Source: Pterois miles (lineage: Eukaryota; Chordata; Actinopteri; Perciformes; Scorpaenidae). Taken from it: a DNA stretch of 64,000 nucleotides. Below the pieces are notes generated by a model. That model ran no database searches and was not told the origin of the DNA. It saw nothing but the letters and a program-made list of their open reading frames with translations. Position numbers and translations under genes: made by a program. Numbering within the stretch: the stretch's first letter is position 1; the number at the start of each line of letters is the position of its first letter. The stretch spans positions 422,001-486,000 of the forward strand of contig CAMQGK010000240.1 of the NCBI GenBank assembly GCA_947000775.1, read 5' to 3'. Below, one piece after another: positions 1 through 15,600 of the stretch.

Positions 1-19
1 ATATATTTAACTAAAGTAT

Positions 20-205
20 ACTTAAGTATACTTGGCTTATACTGACAAGTATACAGAAAAGTAAGTATACTTGGTTTATACTGACAAGTATACAGAAAAG
101 TTTAAGTATACTTGGCTTATACTGACAAGTATACAGAAAAGTCTAAGTATACTTGGCTCATACTGATAAGTAAACAGAAATGTTGAAGTATGCTTGGCTT
201 ATAGG
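20..205. repeat. Minisatellite, about 40-bp unit
   Basis: Five tandem copies of a unit containing GTATACTTGGCTTATACTGA followed by CAAGTATACAGAAAAG. The copies begin near 25, 64, 105, 145 and 186, and the last ones are more diverged. The unit is rich in the palindrome GTATAC. Confidence 0.85.
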
Positions 206-389
206 TCTATTTCTGCTTAATCTTTTTGATTGAGATATACTAAAGAAAAATATAATGAAGTATTCTTGTCTCAATGGCCTACAGAAAGGTATACTTGGCT
301 TGTAGTTGTGCTTACTTTTTGATAGAGTAGCCTATTAAAGTGCGGGAGTTTTCATATGAATTTACTTCAATTCATCAGGAATTTCTCAG

Positions 390-755
390 TCAAGTCTCAA
401 GTTTTTTAACTAGAGTCCAAGTCTCAAGTCTTTGAAGCTAGAGTCCCAGTCAAGTCTCAAGTCTTTGAACTAGAGTCTGAGTCAAATCTCAAGTCTTTAA
501 AGCTAGAGTCAAAGTCAAGTCTCAAATCTTTGAGCTAGAGTCCAAGTCAAGTTTCAAGTCTTTGAGCTAGAGTCCAAGTCAAGTTTCAAGTCTTTGAGCT
601 AGAGTCCAAGTCAAGTTTAAGGTCTTGGAGCTAGAGTCCAAGTCAAGTCTCAAGTCTTTGACCTAGAGTCCAAGTCAAGTCTCAAGTCTTTGAGCTAGAG
701 TCCAAGTCAAGTCTCAAATCGTTGAGCTAGAGTCCAAGTCAGGTCTCAAGTCACT
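390..755. repeat. Minisatellite, about 32-bp unit
   Basis: About 11 head-to-tail copies of a unit built from CAAGTCTCAAGTCTTTGAG and CTAGAGTCCAAGT. Point differences between copies show that it is not very recent. It has no coding potential. Confidence 0.88.
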
Positions 756-1594
756 GTGTGTGAGACTTAAGAGTGGCTTGAGTCCCCATTCTGCTAAGAA
801 GTGGGCTACAAATATATAGAAGTATATTTGCAGTATACTTATAATATACAGTAGTTGCAGTACAAAATACAACTTAGGCAGAGCTGTGTACTCAAAGTTT
901 ACTATTGTTATACTTAAAGTATACTTAAAAGTACACTTTTATAAACTAAAAAGTGAGCCAATTTTGTCCCAAGAAGCATTAAAGCAGTACACTTACAAGT
1001 ATAATACAAGTACATTGACATTAGTCTACTTACTACATAAAGTAGAAATTAAATATATAGAAATATGTACTTGAACTTTATTTAGGTTTACTTCATAAGA
1101 TAAAATTGCAGTGTTCTACTTTTTTGTCACATCTGGACTGAGCCAGGGCAGCAGTTTCCGCATGTCCATTCTTTGTGCTAAAATAAGCTAAAATATGCTA
1201 AACGGATGCCGGCTGGCTGTAGCCGTTAGCGTCTAGCGCTACCAGTGTGTCACATTTGTGAAATCATTTATTCTGATCGAATGTACTCTCAATCTCCATT
1301 TGGCAATTTTCCCCAAAAGGAAATGTTTAATACATCACAATGGGTATGGATTTATGCAAAGGCCCGTCTGTTACATCAGATTGATCATACCCATGTGACT
1401 GTTAGCCCAAGGTCATGTCATTTCTTAGTGCCTCGTTGTGTTTCAGTTATTCAGCCAAAGTATTTTGACACCACCTAGCAGAAGTATTCACAGCTTCAGG
1501 TCTGTTTCCACGCAGGTCAGTGAGCAAACTGAATAAAAGCGCTGAATATTCGGAGGATTCACTTGACATGCAGCCAGAAATACCCGAGACACAA

Positions 1595-1929
1595 GTCTGT
1601 CTGTCTGTCTGTCTGCCTGTCTGCCTGCCTGTCTGTCTGTCTGTCTGCCTGTCTGTCTGCCTGTCTGCCTGCCTGCCTGCCTGTCTGCCTGCCTGCGTGT
1701 CTGTCTGCCTGCCTGCCTGTCTGTCTGTCTGCCTGTCTGTCTGCCTGCCTGCCTGTCTGTCTGCCTGCCTGTCTGTCTGCCTGCCTGCCTGTCTGTCTGC
1801 CTGCCTGCCTGTCTGCCTGCCTGCCTGTCTGCCTGCCTGCTTGTCTGTCTGTTTGCCTGCCTGTCTGCCTGCCTGCCTGTCTGTCTGTCTGTCTGTCTGC
1901 CTGCCTGCCTGCTTGTCTGCCTGCCTGCC

Positions 1930-1962
<33 letters not shown>

Positions 1963-1968
1963 GCCTGC

Positions 1969-1999
<31 letters not shown>

Positions 2000-2152
2000 C
2001 CTGCCTGCCTGCCTGTCTGCCTGCCTGCCTGCCTGTCTGTCTGCCTGCCTGTCTGTCTGTCTGTCTGCCTGCCTGCCTGTCTGTCTGCCTGCCTGTCTGC
2101 CTGTCTGCCTGTCTGTCTGTCTGTCTGTCTGCCTGTCTGTCTGCCTGCCTGT

Positions 2153-2189
<37 letters not shown>

Positions 2190-2228
2190 TGTCTGTCTGT
2201 CTGCCTGCCTGCCTGCCTGCCTGCCTGT

Positions 2229-2289
<61 letters not shown>

Positions 2290-2307
2290 TGTCTGCCTGC
2301 CTGTCTG
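1595..2307. repeat. Tetranucleotide array (CTGT/CTGC)n, about 710 bp
   Basis: Nearly uninterrupted CTGT and CTGC tetranucleotides in irregular alternation, with rare CTTG, GTTT or GCGT variants. The tract lacks stop codons in several frames on both strands, so it produces long artificial reading frames: Cys-Leu-Ser/Pro repeats on plus and Arg-Gln-Thr/Ala-Asp/Gly repeats on minus. These are a by-product of the repeat and not genes. Confidence 0.97.
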
Positions 2308-2780
2308 GTTGATGTGTTTTAGTGCAGCAGTAGGTACTGTGGAGTCAGACACTTTTAAGCCTCACAAAGCTTTAATCTGACTGACAGCCACATCTGGACC
2401 AGTGTGAACTGAATCTCCCTGCTGCACACAGGAAGCTGGTATCTGCTGCTGCCTCTTAAATTTAATGCACTTGTCTGTAGTTTTACTGTTTAAGAGTATA
2501 AGTTGATAATTTGGGGAGATAGAGAAGAAGATTTATCACTCTGACAGGTGACAAGAACAATTTTCTCTCCTATATAGAAGAAAAAACAAAAGTAGGAGAA
2601 GAGCACCACCTAGTGTCTACACCTGGTTACTGTTGTGGAGGTGGGTAATACTGTAAGTACATTTGCTTCTGTACTTTACTTTAGTACAATTTTTAGTAGA
2701 TTTTAACTGATCTCTTAAAAATCTGGCCTGGGTTTTAGTTTCAGAGCTAGAGTGTGGTTTTTAGGGTGTGGAGGGCTCAG

Positions 2781-2919
2781 TGTTAAAGCTGAAGTGAAGA
2801 TACTGGTATCATATGAAACTAGAAAACCTGATAAATCCATCAGTACCAACCAGGTCAGACTTGTAGCAAAGGAGGTTAAATAACGCTCCAGAGTTACACT
2901 AAATTTTGTTGAGGAAAAC
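2781..2919 (+). repeat. Fragment of dispersed family A (GGCTGTCAAAGTTAA-type element)
   Basis: It shares the stretch around ATACTGGTATCATATGAAAC and ACTAAATTTTG with the copies near 32.0, 32.9, 39.4, 42.0 and 58.5 kb. This is an internal piece only. No terminal repeats are seen here. Confidence 0.7.
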
Positions 2920-3012
2920 CCGTCATAGTCATTTAGAAATAGTATATCTGTGTTCTTCACACTGCAATTATAAATATCTGGATTTTATTAAGACCGGTCT
3001 TGCTACTGGTCA

Positions 3013-3122
<110 letters not shown>

Positions 3123-3129
3123 CCTTCCG

Positions 3130-3257
3130 TTTTTTACTGACAGCGACAGAGTGCAATGCAGCAAAGGGCCCCAGGCTGGATCTGAACCTGGGGCCCCCCC
3201 ATGTACCAAGGCCTCAGTACATGGGGTGTTCTACCTGATCAGCTACAACGGCACCCC
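3130..3257 (-). mobile_element. tRNA-derived SINE
   Basis: Read on the minus strand, it starts GGGGTGCCGTTGTAGCTGAT and contains an A-box-like GTAGCTGATCAGGTAG and a B-box-like GGTTCAGATCC. After these comes the body GGGGCCCTTTGCTGCATT that is common in fish SINEs. The homopolymer and (AT)n tail follow at lower coordinates. It is a tRNA-like head and not a functional tRNA, because the cloverleaf arms are not intact. Confidence 0.8.
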
Positions 3258-3711
3258 GTATGATTCAAATCAAAATCACCATGATCACCATCTAACAGGT
3301 CTAAAGTATTTACATTGAAAAATTTAGAAAAATATTTCCGATGGCATCTAAGTACAAGTGGTAGTACTGTCATGACTAATCCGTGTTACGTGTTCAGGGG
3401 TGGTCCTCAGAAAATGTTCTACCCTGTAAAGGGTGTAAAGTTTGAGAAACCCTCACTTAAACATACAAAGGAAGCTTTTATTTAAAGCACATTAGATTCA
3501 GTTTAAAGGTTATCATTAGCGTGGTTAGGAGTTTTATTTGTGATCAAAAGTGGTCTAATAGTGTAGTAAGATAGTGGAAAATCAAGCTTTAAAATCAGAC
3601 TGACTTTTAAAGGTCAGTTATTCAAGCTGAGTCACTCTGAAGACCTGTAGGTGCAGTAAGAGTTCAGGCTAAAATGAAACACAAAAAGGATATTGGAAAC
3701 AACTTGAATCA

Positions 3712-3717
3712 TTTATT
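3712..3717 (-). terminator. Poly(A) signal of pcna
   Basis: AATAAA on the minus strand, about 410 bp downstream of the pcna stop codon. It is the nearest canonical hexamer I noticed in the expected place, which implies a 3' UTR of about 430 bp. Confidence 0.6.
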
Positions 3718-4127
3718 TTGGACTGAATCAATGAATACAAAAACATTTGGGGTTGGCTGACAGTGCGAAACCACAGGAAGTATTTACAAATGCATTATCT
3801 ACAAGAAGGAATGGGACATTGAAATCTGCTTTCCCAAAAAATGGCCAAAATAGAGAGCAAGAGACACAAAAGTGGAGTGAACAAGTGCTGGAAATAACAC
3901 CAGGGATGTCTGGACCACACAGCCACAGCACTGAAGCTTTACCTCATCATTCATGTGGCTAACAGATGACAGTTTATAGAAGTACACCTCCTGCTGTGAA
4001 TCTCATTAGAAACCTCAGACAGTGATCACCGACCACCGTTAGATCACTTAAGCCTGTCGATCACTCAGGACAAGTCCCAGTCACCTGCTTTCCTCTATTC
4101 TCCCCTTTTGAGACGTTATTGAACGAC

Positions 4128-7568
<3,441 letters not shown>

Positions 7569-7625
7569 GGTTGCTGTGGAGTTTTACGTCTGCGTAGATT
7601 CACACGAAGAGATGATTTCTGTCGC

Positions 7626-7633
7626 CTTTATAG
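7626..7633 (-). promoter_or_regulatory. TATA-like box of pcna
   Basis: CTATAAAG on the minus strand, about 58 bp upstream of the pcna start codon. It would place transcription start about 30 bp before the ATG. Mammalian PCNA promoters are described as TATA-less, so function is inferred from sequence and position only. A YY1-like GCCATATTG lies further upstream, near 7885. Confidence 0.45.
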
Positions 7634-7639
7634 CGCTGC

Positions 7640-9223
7640 TCCGTCAAAGTGGAGGCTGGTAGTTTGAGTTCTAACCGAGTAGCAGACAGAGAGACTCCTC
7701 TAACGGGTCAGGCTTTGTGTTGTTAGCTACACGGGCGCAGCACGCAGACACAACTCTCGCAGCACAGGGTAGATTTGAGCTGGAAGCGCGCGCTAACTTC
7801 AGCTTTTAATGACTCGGCATTTTTGCATCATTTCCGTATCCGTTGACGGTACTTCCGCTACCGCGACCGGTGGGCGCTGCTGTCGGCCATATTGAAGAGG
7901 TCAATCCAACGCTCAATACAGGAAACTACTTCAGATGATTATTTAAAATAATATAAAAAACAACACAGGCAAAAATAATTATTTGAATAAAATAAAATAA
8001 TTATAATTTAATTTATTCAAAATAAACGTATTATATATAAATAATATATGTAAATAAATCATGTAATTCTTTATTGGAATCTCATGTACATGTTTAAGTA
8101 TAGTAATAATAAATAGGGCAATCAATGTTATGTTTGTTTTTTTAAACAGTTTTGGGAGAATTTGAATTGTAAGAAAAGGGGAATTGTGGAACATCTGCCC
8201 TTTTATTTACAAAGGATGTGTTTACGTAGTTAGTATTAGGTTAATTATTATTAACTTAATTATTATTATTAAAAACTTAATTATTATTGGGGGCGGCAGT
8301 AGCTCAGTCTGTAGGGAGTTGGCTTGGGAACCGGAGGGTCACTGGTTCAAGTCCCGACATGGACCAAGAACTGAGTGTGAACTGGTAGCTGGAGAGGTGC
8401 CAGTTTACCTCTTGGGCACTGCCGAGGTGCCCCTGAGCAAGGCACCAAACCCCCAACTGCTCGGGCGCTTGTCAGGAGCAGCCCCATCACTCTGACATCT
8501 CTCCATTGTTGCATGTTTGTGCATGTGTGTGTTCGGGTCTGCATGTACCGTGTATAAGTTAACAACAGAGTGAAAAAATTGAATTTCCCCTCGTGGGACT
8601 AATAAAGGTTGATCTTCTTCTTCTTCTTAATTGTATTATATTGTGAAGGCCATATATTGTTTCTCTTTTTACCATCATTTTTAATATTTTCACTTTTTAA
8701 AGTTGCGGTATTAAGGTCAAGCCTTTCTGGGGTTTTTTGCACCTCTCTTCACATTTGTTCTTGTTAATGTAACATCGACTTGTACCTTTTCTTATATGTA
8801 CAAATAAAATCTAAAATCTAAATCTAAAAATGTAATCTATTGGTCCGTCTACTGTTATTTACCCAAAACCCTTTAATGCAAACAAACGACACTGTTGAAA
8901 GGCTTTTTTTTCCCTCTAAATAATTTTAAGGATATTCTTCTACAACCCAGAAACATGCAATGTTTGAACTACTTCAGTTTTGTCTCTCCAGCTGTAGCAT
9001 CAATACATTGCTAAATACTCTATATAGACATAGTATGTACTGTGTGAGCGTGCACACATATGCAAGTAGATGTGGAGGTACATGTGGAGTCATGAATGTA
9101 GATGTGTATGAGACAATATTTATTCTTCCTATTCTTTCCCCCATTATAACTTATGAGTAATATGCAAACAGTGCAGAAATTATACCGAAAGAACACAGTG
9201 ACTGTTCACAATTTTGATGTTGT
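7640..9223. other. Intergenic region, pcna 5' side to aminopeptidase 3' end
   Basis: About 7640-7900 is GC-richer and is the pcna upstream region. From 7920 it is strongly AT-rich. It holds one plus-strand SINE (8290-8631) and, near 8790-8835, an AATAAAATCTAAAATCTAAA stretch resembling a LINE tail. Nothing else is recognisable. Confidence 0.65.
8290..8631 (+). mobile_element. tRNA-derived SINE with (TTC)n tail
   Basis: The head GGGGGCGGCAGTAGCTCAGT has an A-box-like TAGCTCAGTCTG and a B-box GGTTCAAGTCC. The body contains GGTGCCAGTTTACCTC and GAGGTGCCCCTGAGCAAGGC. The element ends in TAATAAAGGTTGATCTTC with a short TTC repeat. It is full length or nearly so, of a kind that is common in percomorph fish. 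It is a SINE head and not a tRNA gene. Confidence 0.88.
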
Positions 9224-9229
9224 TTTATT
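9224..9229 (-). terminator. Poly(A) signal candidate for the M17 aminopeptidase gene
   Basis: AATAAA on the minus strand, about 400 bp past the stop codon at 9627. Confidence 0.45.
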
Positions 9230-9626
9230 GATCAATGAGTAGTGCTTGGTTTGACTGACACATCACATCACTAATCACACAACCATATCCCCGGTTTGTT
9301 GCACACATACATACACACATATAAAAAAGGATGGTAGTTTTACACTGCCATTTAACCCCTGAGTATATTCTGTATATGTTGATTCAGGCCACTTAAGAAC
9401 AGGGTCATTTGACACTTGGTGCAGGCAGGACAAATGTCACAAGATCTTAGAAAGGAGACCATTTTTTCAGAAAAGCAATCTGAGGTATTAAGGAATGCCA
9501 GACATGAAGAACTGCAAATTTTGCATTACGTGTTGTCGCAGGGATTTCATTTGTATTTGGACGGTTTCAAATTTGTGTTGGTATCGAATGTACAGACCGC
9601 GGTCTTTTTATGTCAGGGGTATCCGT

Positions 9627-12600
9627 TTAGAGGCTGTCAGACAGGATGTAGTTGGTTGCCATGGCGAGGATGGGGGCTCCTGTTGGCACACCAGGGAAAG
9701 GACCGCTGGACCCGGCGATGTCAATGTGGGAGTACGGCAGAGGTGTGTTAGAATCCACACCGTGCTGCGTTGGAAAGTCAGGAATGAAGGTTATACAAGT
9801 TAGTCACTGCACTCATTCTTCCATATTATATGTGGTTCATACTTAAATAAATAATGTATTTAGACAATGGCTGAGCACCTTGTCGAGCCCTGAGGCCATG
9901 ATGAGGAAAGCTGCGGGGGTTTGATGTCCTCGAGGTGTAGCAGAGGACGGCAGGTTGTTGCACTGCAGAATGTCCTCGTACTCAGACTTTCCCTTGTGGA
10001 AGTCGTAGTCTTCTCGTCTGATGCTGGACACCTCGAACACGTCGCCCAACGCCTCTCCAGCTGCATGAGAGAGAACGAAGGCCACATGTTCGTTAATGAT
10101 AGAGGAAATAAAGTCCCCTCAGTCATCACAACCACGACAGAGTGCTGCAGGAAGGAAGTCCTTAAATCTGGAAATGAGTTAGCATGTTAGCAATTCTGTT
10201 TCCCTCACCTGGAAGTCAATGTTTTTGTTAATGGTTTTTAGTTAGATGCCTGAAATAAGGTCTGTGGTTAACAAAAGCTGAAGAGATTTTAATGTTTTGT
10301 TCTATGACATAAATTATGTCAGTAAATATCACACTAGTAGATTTTGAAGCTTTGATGTGTCTTAAAAAAGGCGGTTGCTAACAAAGGGCTAAATGAGACT
10401 ACTAAATGTCATCACACTGAACGCTAGTCCGCCATTAGCTCAGCGGTGGTGATGTGAAGTCATGTGATCGTGGCGTAAATTCGTTTAAAGCTTAACGTTA
10501 GCTTTTGCTTCTGCCAATTGCATCTGCGCTTCAAAAGTCAGAAAAGTTGTGTTCATTAGTGGAGATTTTCTTGCTGAACAAATGTTTAAATATCTTAAAC
10601 GTTTGTTTGCCACAGAGTTTATTTTCTGCATTAATCCAAACCAAATAGAAAATCTCATTGGTCTTTTGTCAAGGGGACCAGGGTGATGTTAACTTCCTGG
10701 TTTGGGCTACAAAAATTTGTCATTGCATCTGTGAAGCAGTTGGGCTGGAAGTAATTTATTGTTTTGAAGTAGTTGATAGAGCCAAATGGCGACATCTGCT
10801 GGGCAGACCACGTTATTGCCTTTATACAGGGATTAAATCCAAGAGCACGATGAAACAGTGAAGGTATGAGGTTTTAAACAAAATATACAGCTTTGGTTTT
10901 AAACATTTGACAGACATGTCCTGTATTCAGCACCGGTGCTACACCTCTCTAATACGAGTGTGATGTAATGAGGTGGTCACCCGATTTAGCGAGCAGCAAA
11001 TCCTTCTCTGCTGTAAAAAGGTGAATGCTGAAGTACACTACAGAAGTCTGCTTCAAGTGCAGCTTCACTAGCGCTCAGATTCCAAATTTGACTGTAGAAA
11101 TTTTGGCTGCAAATAATATAAAACTTATGTTTTCTAGTGAATTACCCAGAAAAGTCGTTACAAATGAATTCACGAGATAATTACCAAATATCTGTCTTAA
11201 AGTAGCAACCTCCAAGACTTTCATTTAAATAAATGTCTGTTGAGTAACTACTATGGCCAAAAGAGCTAACATATGCTGATGAGCCTGCTGATAAAAGTAC
11301 TGCAATATTTATATATCTGCAGTATTATGACCAGGTGTCTGTGGTGACATTCCTTGAAAAAATGCTGTTGTACACACACAAAAAACTGAAAACTTCAAGC
11401 TCATGTACATAGAAATATAATTTTCAATTTTATTTCTATGCTCATATAACAACAAAAAGACTCTTTGCTAAACTCTGAGCACTATTCCACTGTTTTCACC
11501 CATAAAAACTCTAAATCAACCAGGACTGAAATCTTAAGTATTGACACTTTAAAGTGGTGTAGTTTGACAAACTAAACTCCAAACACACTCAGTTTATGAG
11601 GTTATTAAACAGAAAAGCATCTTTGAATTTGTAGGTAATTTACGTAAGAATTTGTGTAAGAAGTAAGAAATATTTGATAATCATTTTATCATTAATACAA
11701 ATATTATGGACTAATGGTTGAAGGTATTATTTAGCTCCAATTCTGAGCTCTCATTTGTTAAAAGGAAAATCACATGTTTGCATGTAGTTACTTAATCCAT
11801 ATAGTCCGACAAAATAATCTTTAGTGGCTTTTTCTGGAGCTTTCATCTGAATCTCACAGGCTTCATCAGCTGATGGAGTGTGCTCAGTTGTCCCCTCACC
11901 TCAAAGTTCAACACTGCCATCACATGATTTCACCTCCATTTGCTGATGAAGGCCTGAAAATACTAGTTACATCAAGTATTTTGTCAAACCACGGTTCCTA
12001 AGATTGAAACGGTTGAATTTATTTGTATAGTTTTCTCACCTTTCTGCCACTGAGCAGCATTTTTGTTGCGATGAGCCGGTCCGTTATCCATGATGATCTA
12101 CACAGAAAGACGACAAACGAGCTCAGTGGTTTTTACAGCAGTGCATTGTTTGAATCTTTAAAGTCTAAATATCACCATCTCTCAGTACGTGGCAGACAGT
12201 ACTTCAGAAAGTACTCACAGAGTAGTTGGGTCCCATGGCTCTGATGGCGTGACCAGTCAGAGTGGCGATGGTAAACAGCTGAGGAGAAGTCTCACGCACC
12301 GCCTGCACATGCCGAGGATCAGAGTGATCAGTGTGATAGGACTGCAGAAAAGATGTTTGAATGAGCGAAGCTGTATTAATAAAAGGATGTTGTAACCTTC
12401 TCCTTCATCTCACACAGCAGGTCGACCATCACCATGCGCCCCTCAGCGTCAGTGTTTCCCACTCGCACCCTGCGACCCGCACGGGAAACCACCAGTTCAT
12501 CGGCCACATAGCAGTCTGAGAAAACACAGAGGAGCTAAAACACACATCCCACCGACACAGAGGTAAACAGATGTATGATGGGAAAAAAGTCAGATTACAC

Positions 12601-15600
12601 CGACCTGCTCCGACACTGTTCCTCACCATGGCCATGGAGCCGACGACCTTCAGATGTTTGGGCTTCAGTTTGGCTAAAATCTAGAGAGCGGGAGGAGGTG
12701 AGGGACAGAACTGAGCTGCAAACTTAAAACAAATGCATAAAACTTCAAGTTTCACGATCCAAAGAGTTCTGGGTATGTCACAATATACAGACGGTCCTTG
12801 GTCCACCTCTGGAGCAGACTCGGTTCTAGATGTCATGTGCACTCTAACATTTTTTTTCTAAAGCTATCTCAAAGTACACGCAGTTGCGTAGAGTTCTGTA
12901 AATACTTTTAATACTCATCAAGTACTTGTCAACATCTTCAATGTCTGTGTAATGTCCTGAGTATTGTGTGTTATTATTTTCTTCTTTATTTTCGTATTGT
13001 TCTGTGTGGCCCTGTGGTCCTCGTGATACGTAACTTCGTTACCCAGTACGTAAATCTCCTTTCATATGTGGAAATGACAATAAAGCAGTCTAAGTCTATA
13101 AATCAGCCGCTGTGGTGAGCATGAAATACTCTATCAGCCGGTCACATCACTGGTCTCACAGCTCTGAAACAGTCGAACTAATCACGGTTAAATGTAATAA
13201 CGGCAGCTCAGCAAACAAAAAGCTTTATCTCAGGAAATGTCTGGATGGTTCAGAGCGTCATTACATGAACACACAACAATACAAGTCTGCACCCAAAGAC
13301 AGGTGGAGGATGAGTTCCCATCAGGTAGCTACCGACAGAAATACATTCATTCATTTACCTGGAAGAAGCCGGCTACGGCAGCAGCTCCACACTTGTCTCT
13401 GTGCATCCCAGCCATGAAACCTCCAGCCTTGATGTCGGCTCCGCCGGTGTCGTAGGTGATTCCCTGGAAACATCAAATAAGATCCATCCTCTACTTATTC
13501 AGTAATTGGTCACATTGGTCACAAAACACACATTTCTGACCATAACTAACTCAATGTCCTTTAATTTCTGTATTGTCTGCAAGTAATGAATGCCCTGTTA
13601 TTATTCCTCACATCACAAGGCAACTTCATCAAATACCGTCTTTGTTCTTCCAGTAGTCTAACAGACTGTCAGGGTGATGCAGCACCCTGATGCATCGCCA
13701 CGTCTCCTCTCACCTTTCCCACCAACATGAGCGTCTTTTGGACTGGTCCCTCTCCACAGTACTGCAGCTTGATCACTCTGGCCTGGTGACGTGGTACACC
13801 TGTATGAGGAGGAGACTATCAATAATTATGAAAACGTCTTATTTAGACAAATTACATTTAACAGAACAGATAATGTGTGTTTCATTAAAACATAATATGT
13901 TCTCCTACTGTCGGCACAGCGGTTGACGGCAGCCAGACAGGGATACTCTTTCTCCAGAACCTTCACGTCACTCAGCACTTCAACCTGGAGGTTAGTAAAC
14001 AGACACATTCTTAGGTTTCTAATTTTTGAGGCCTGGAAAAGCAGCTTTAAGTGTCACTGAAGGACCAAACATCCACTCAATTATCCTGGACTGTGACTGA
14101 AATTGTTTCTATACATTCCTCTAATTTTCAGGAGGAACACCAGCTGTCTGTTGACATTTCTACCTTCACGGGGCTGTCCTTGAAGAGCTCCTGGACGTAA
14201 TCAGCCACACGAGGAGCAGCCATACGTTCAGGGTCGGAGCCACCGATGTCGCGACATGCCAGTCTGAGGAGGGCAGACGGGACAGCTGGCGGTGAACGAG
14301 TGAACACCACAGCGTGAGAAATCCTAGCAGGGAATGAGGTGAAATGTTTTTAACATACCTCCCACTCTCCAGAGCGTCGGCTAGCTCCACCAGCCTCCGT
14401 CCCTGAGCCTCCTGGGCGGCCCACAGACCCAGAACACACACCTTGTAGTCGGTGGGTTTCACGTTCCCCTCCCTCACTTCCAGGGGCTTTTGGGGGAAAA
14501 AAGATTAGAACCAGTGGGTGTATTTTTGCCAGACATCTTTGCATGTTCAGAGCTAGTATTGTACATCTAGATACAGCTGATTCAGAATGTATCATATAAC
14601 TGTTCTAGCAGTATATTAGACTACTATTCTAATACTGTCCTCCGGCAGTCAGATCATCCAAAACACATTAAATGCCAACTATGAACAGACCCTTTATTAT
14701 ATCTCACCATGTAGAGAGCATGAAGGGCACCGAGTGCACCCACCACGGTGCTGTTCTTATAGTCCTTGTGTGGAGGGCAGACCAGCAGGGGGCGCTGCAT
14801 GCCGGCTTTCAACGCCCTGAAGAGGACACACAGGTGAGTGAGACAAATAAACCTGGATGTAAACCAGCAACACGAGACACTAAAAATGAAAAAAAAAAAA
14901 AAATCAGCTTCTGTCAACGGACCGTTTGATACCGTTGACCGCTGCATCACTGAAGCGCCTGACGTCATCGTAGTCGCGGTTTACCGGGCCAGTGGAGGCA
15001 AACACCAAGCGGTTACCTGGGAGACCAGGGACCTTTAGGACCACCACCTCCTCCCCGAGACCGCTGTCCACCTAGACGGAGAACAGGTGAGGAAAGTTAC
15101 ACCACTTCTTGTTGGTAATCACCTGAAACAACAAGATGGTTGCTAATTCTGAGATTTGGAAGCAAAACAATGTAAAAGAGAATAAGGACTTCACAATCTC
15201 ATCTTCACAGCCCATCTTTGTTTACAGTAGTTGTCAAAGTTGACGATTTTAATTGAAGTGGCATCTACTTGTGACCTACAGACACTGGCTGTACAGTTTA
15301 TGGCCAACACAGGCCTCAAGAAGTGAAATTATCCAGTCATTCACAAGAAAAACTGAATTTTCTGGTTTCTTTACTCCTCTATGACAATAAAGTGACTATC
15401 TTTGAGTTGTGGACAAAACAAGATATTTGAGGACATCATTTTTCACCATTTTCTGACATTTTATACACAAAACAAGTAATCGATTAACTAAAATAATCAA
15501 CAGAGTAATCAACAATGACAATATTTGTCAGTTGCAACCCTATTTTATACATCATTTATTTTTAACTGAATAATTCATAACACGTAACTACAGTCTACAC

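Noticed and set aside
58..205. CRISPR-like repeat-spacer pattern
   Set aside because: The repeats are contiguous minisatellite units without unique spacers, in a vertebrate genome.
1447..2380. Long ORFs of 249-301 codons encoding Cys-Leu-Ser/Pro or Arg-Gln-Asp/Gly repeats
   Set aside because: They are produced by the CTGT/CTGC array being free of stop codons on both strands. There is no splice, start or homology support.
8290..8360. Possible tRNA gene
   Set aside because: A- and B-box-like sequences are present, but the cloverleaf is not intact and the sequence continues into a SINE body and tail. The same applies to 45184, 62968 and the minus-strand head at 3257.
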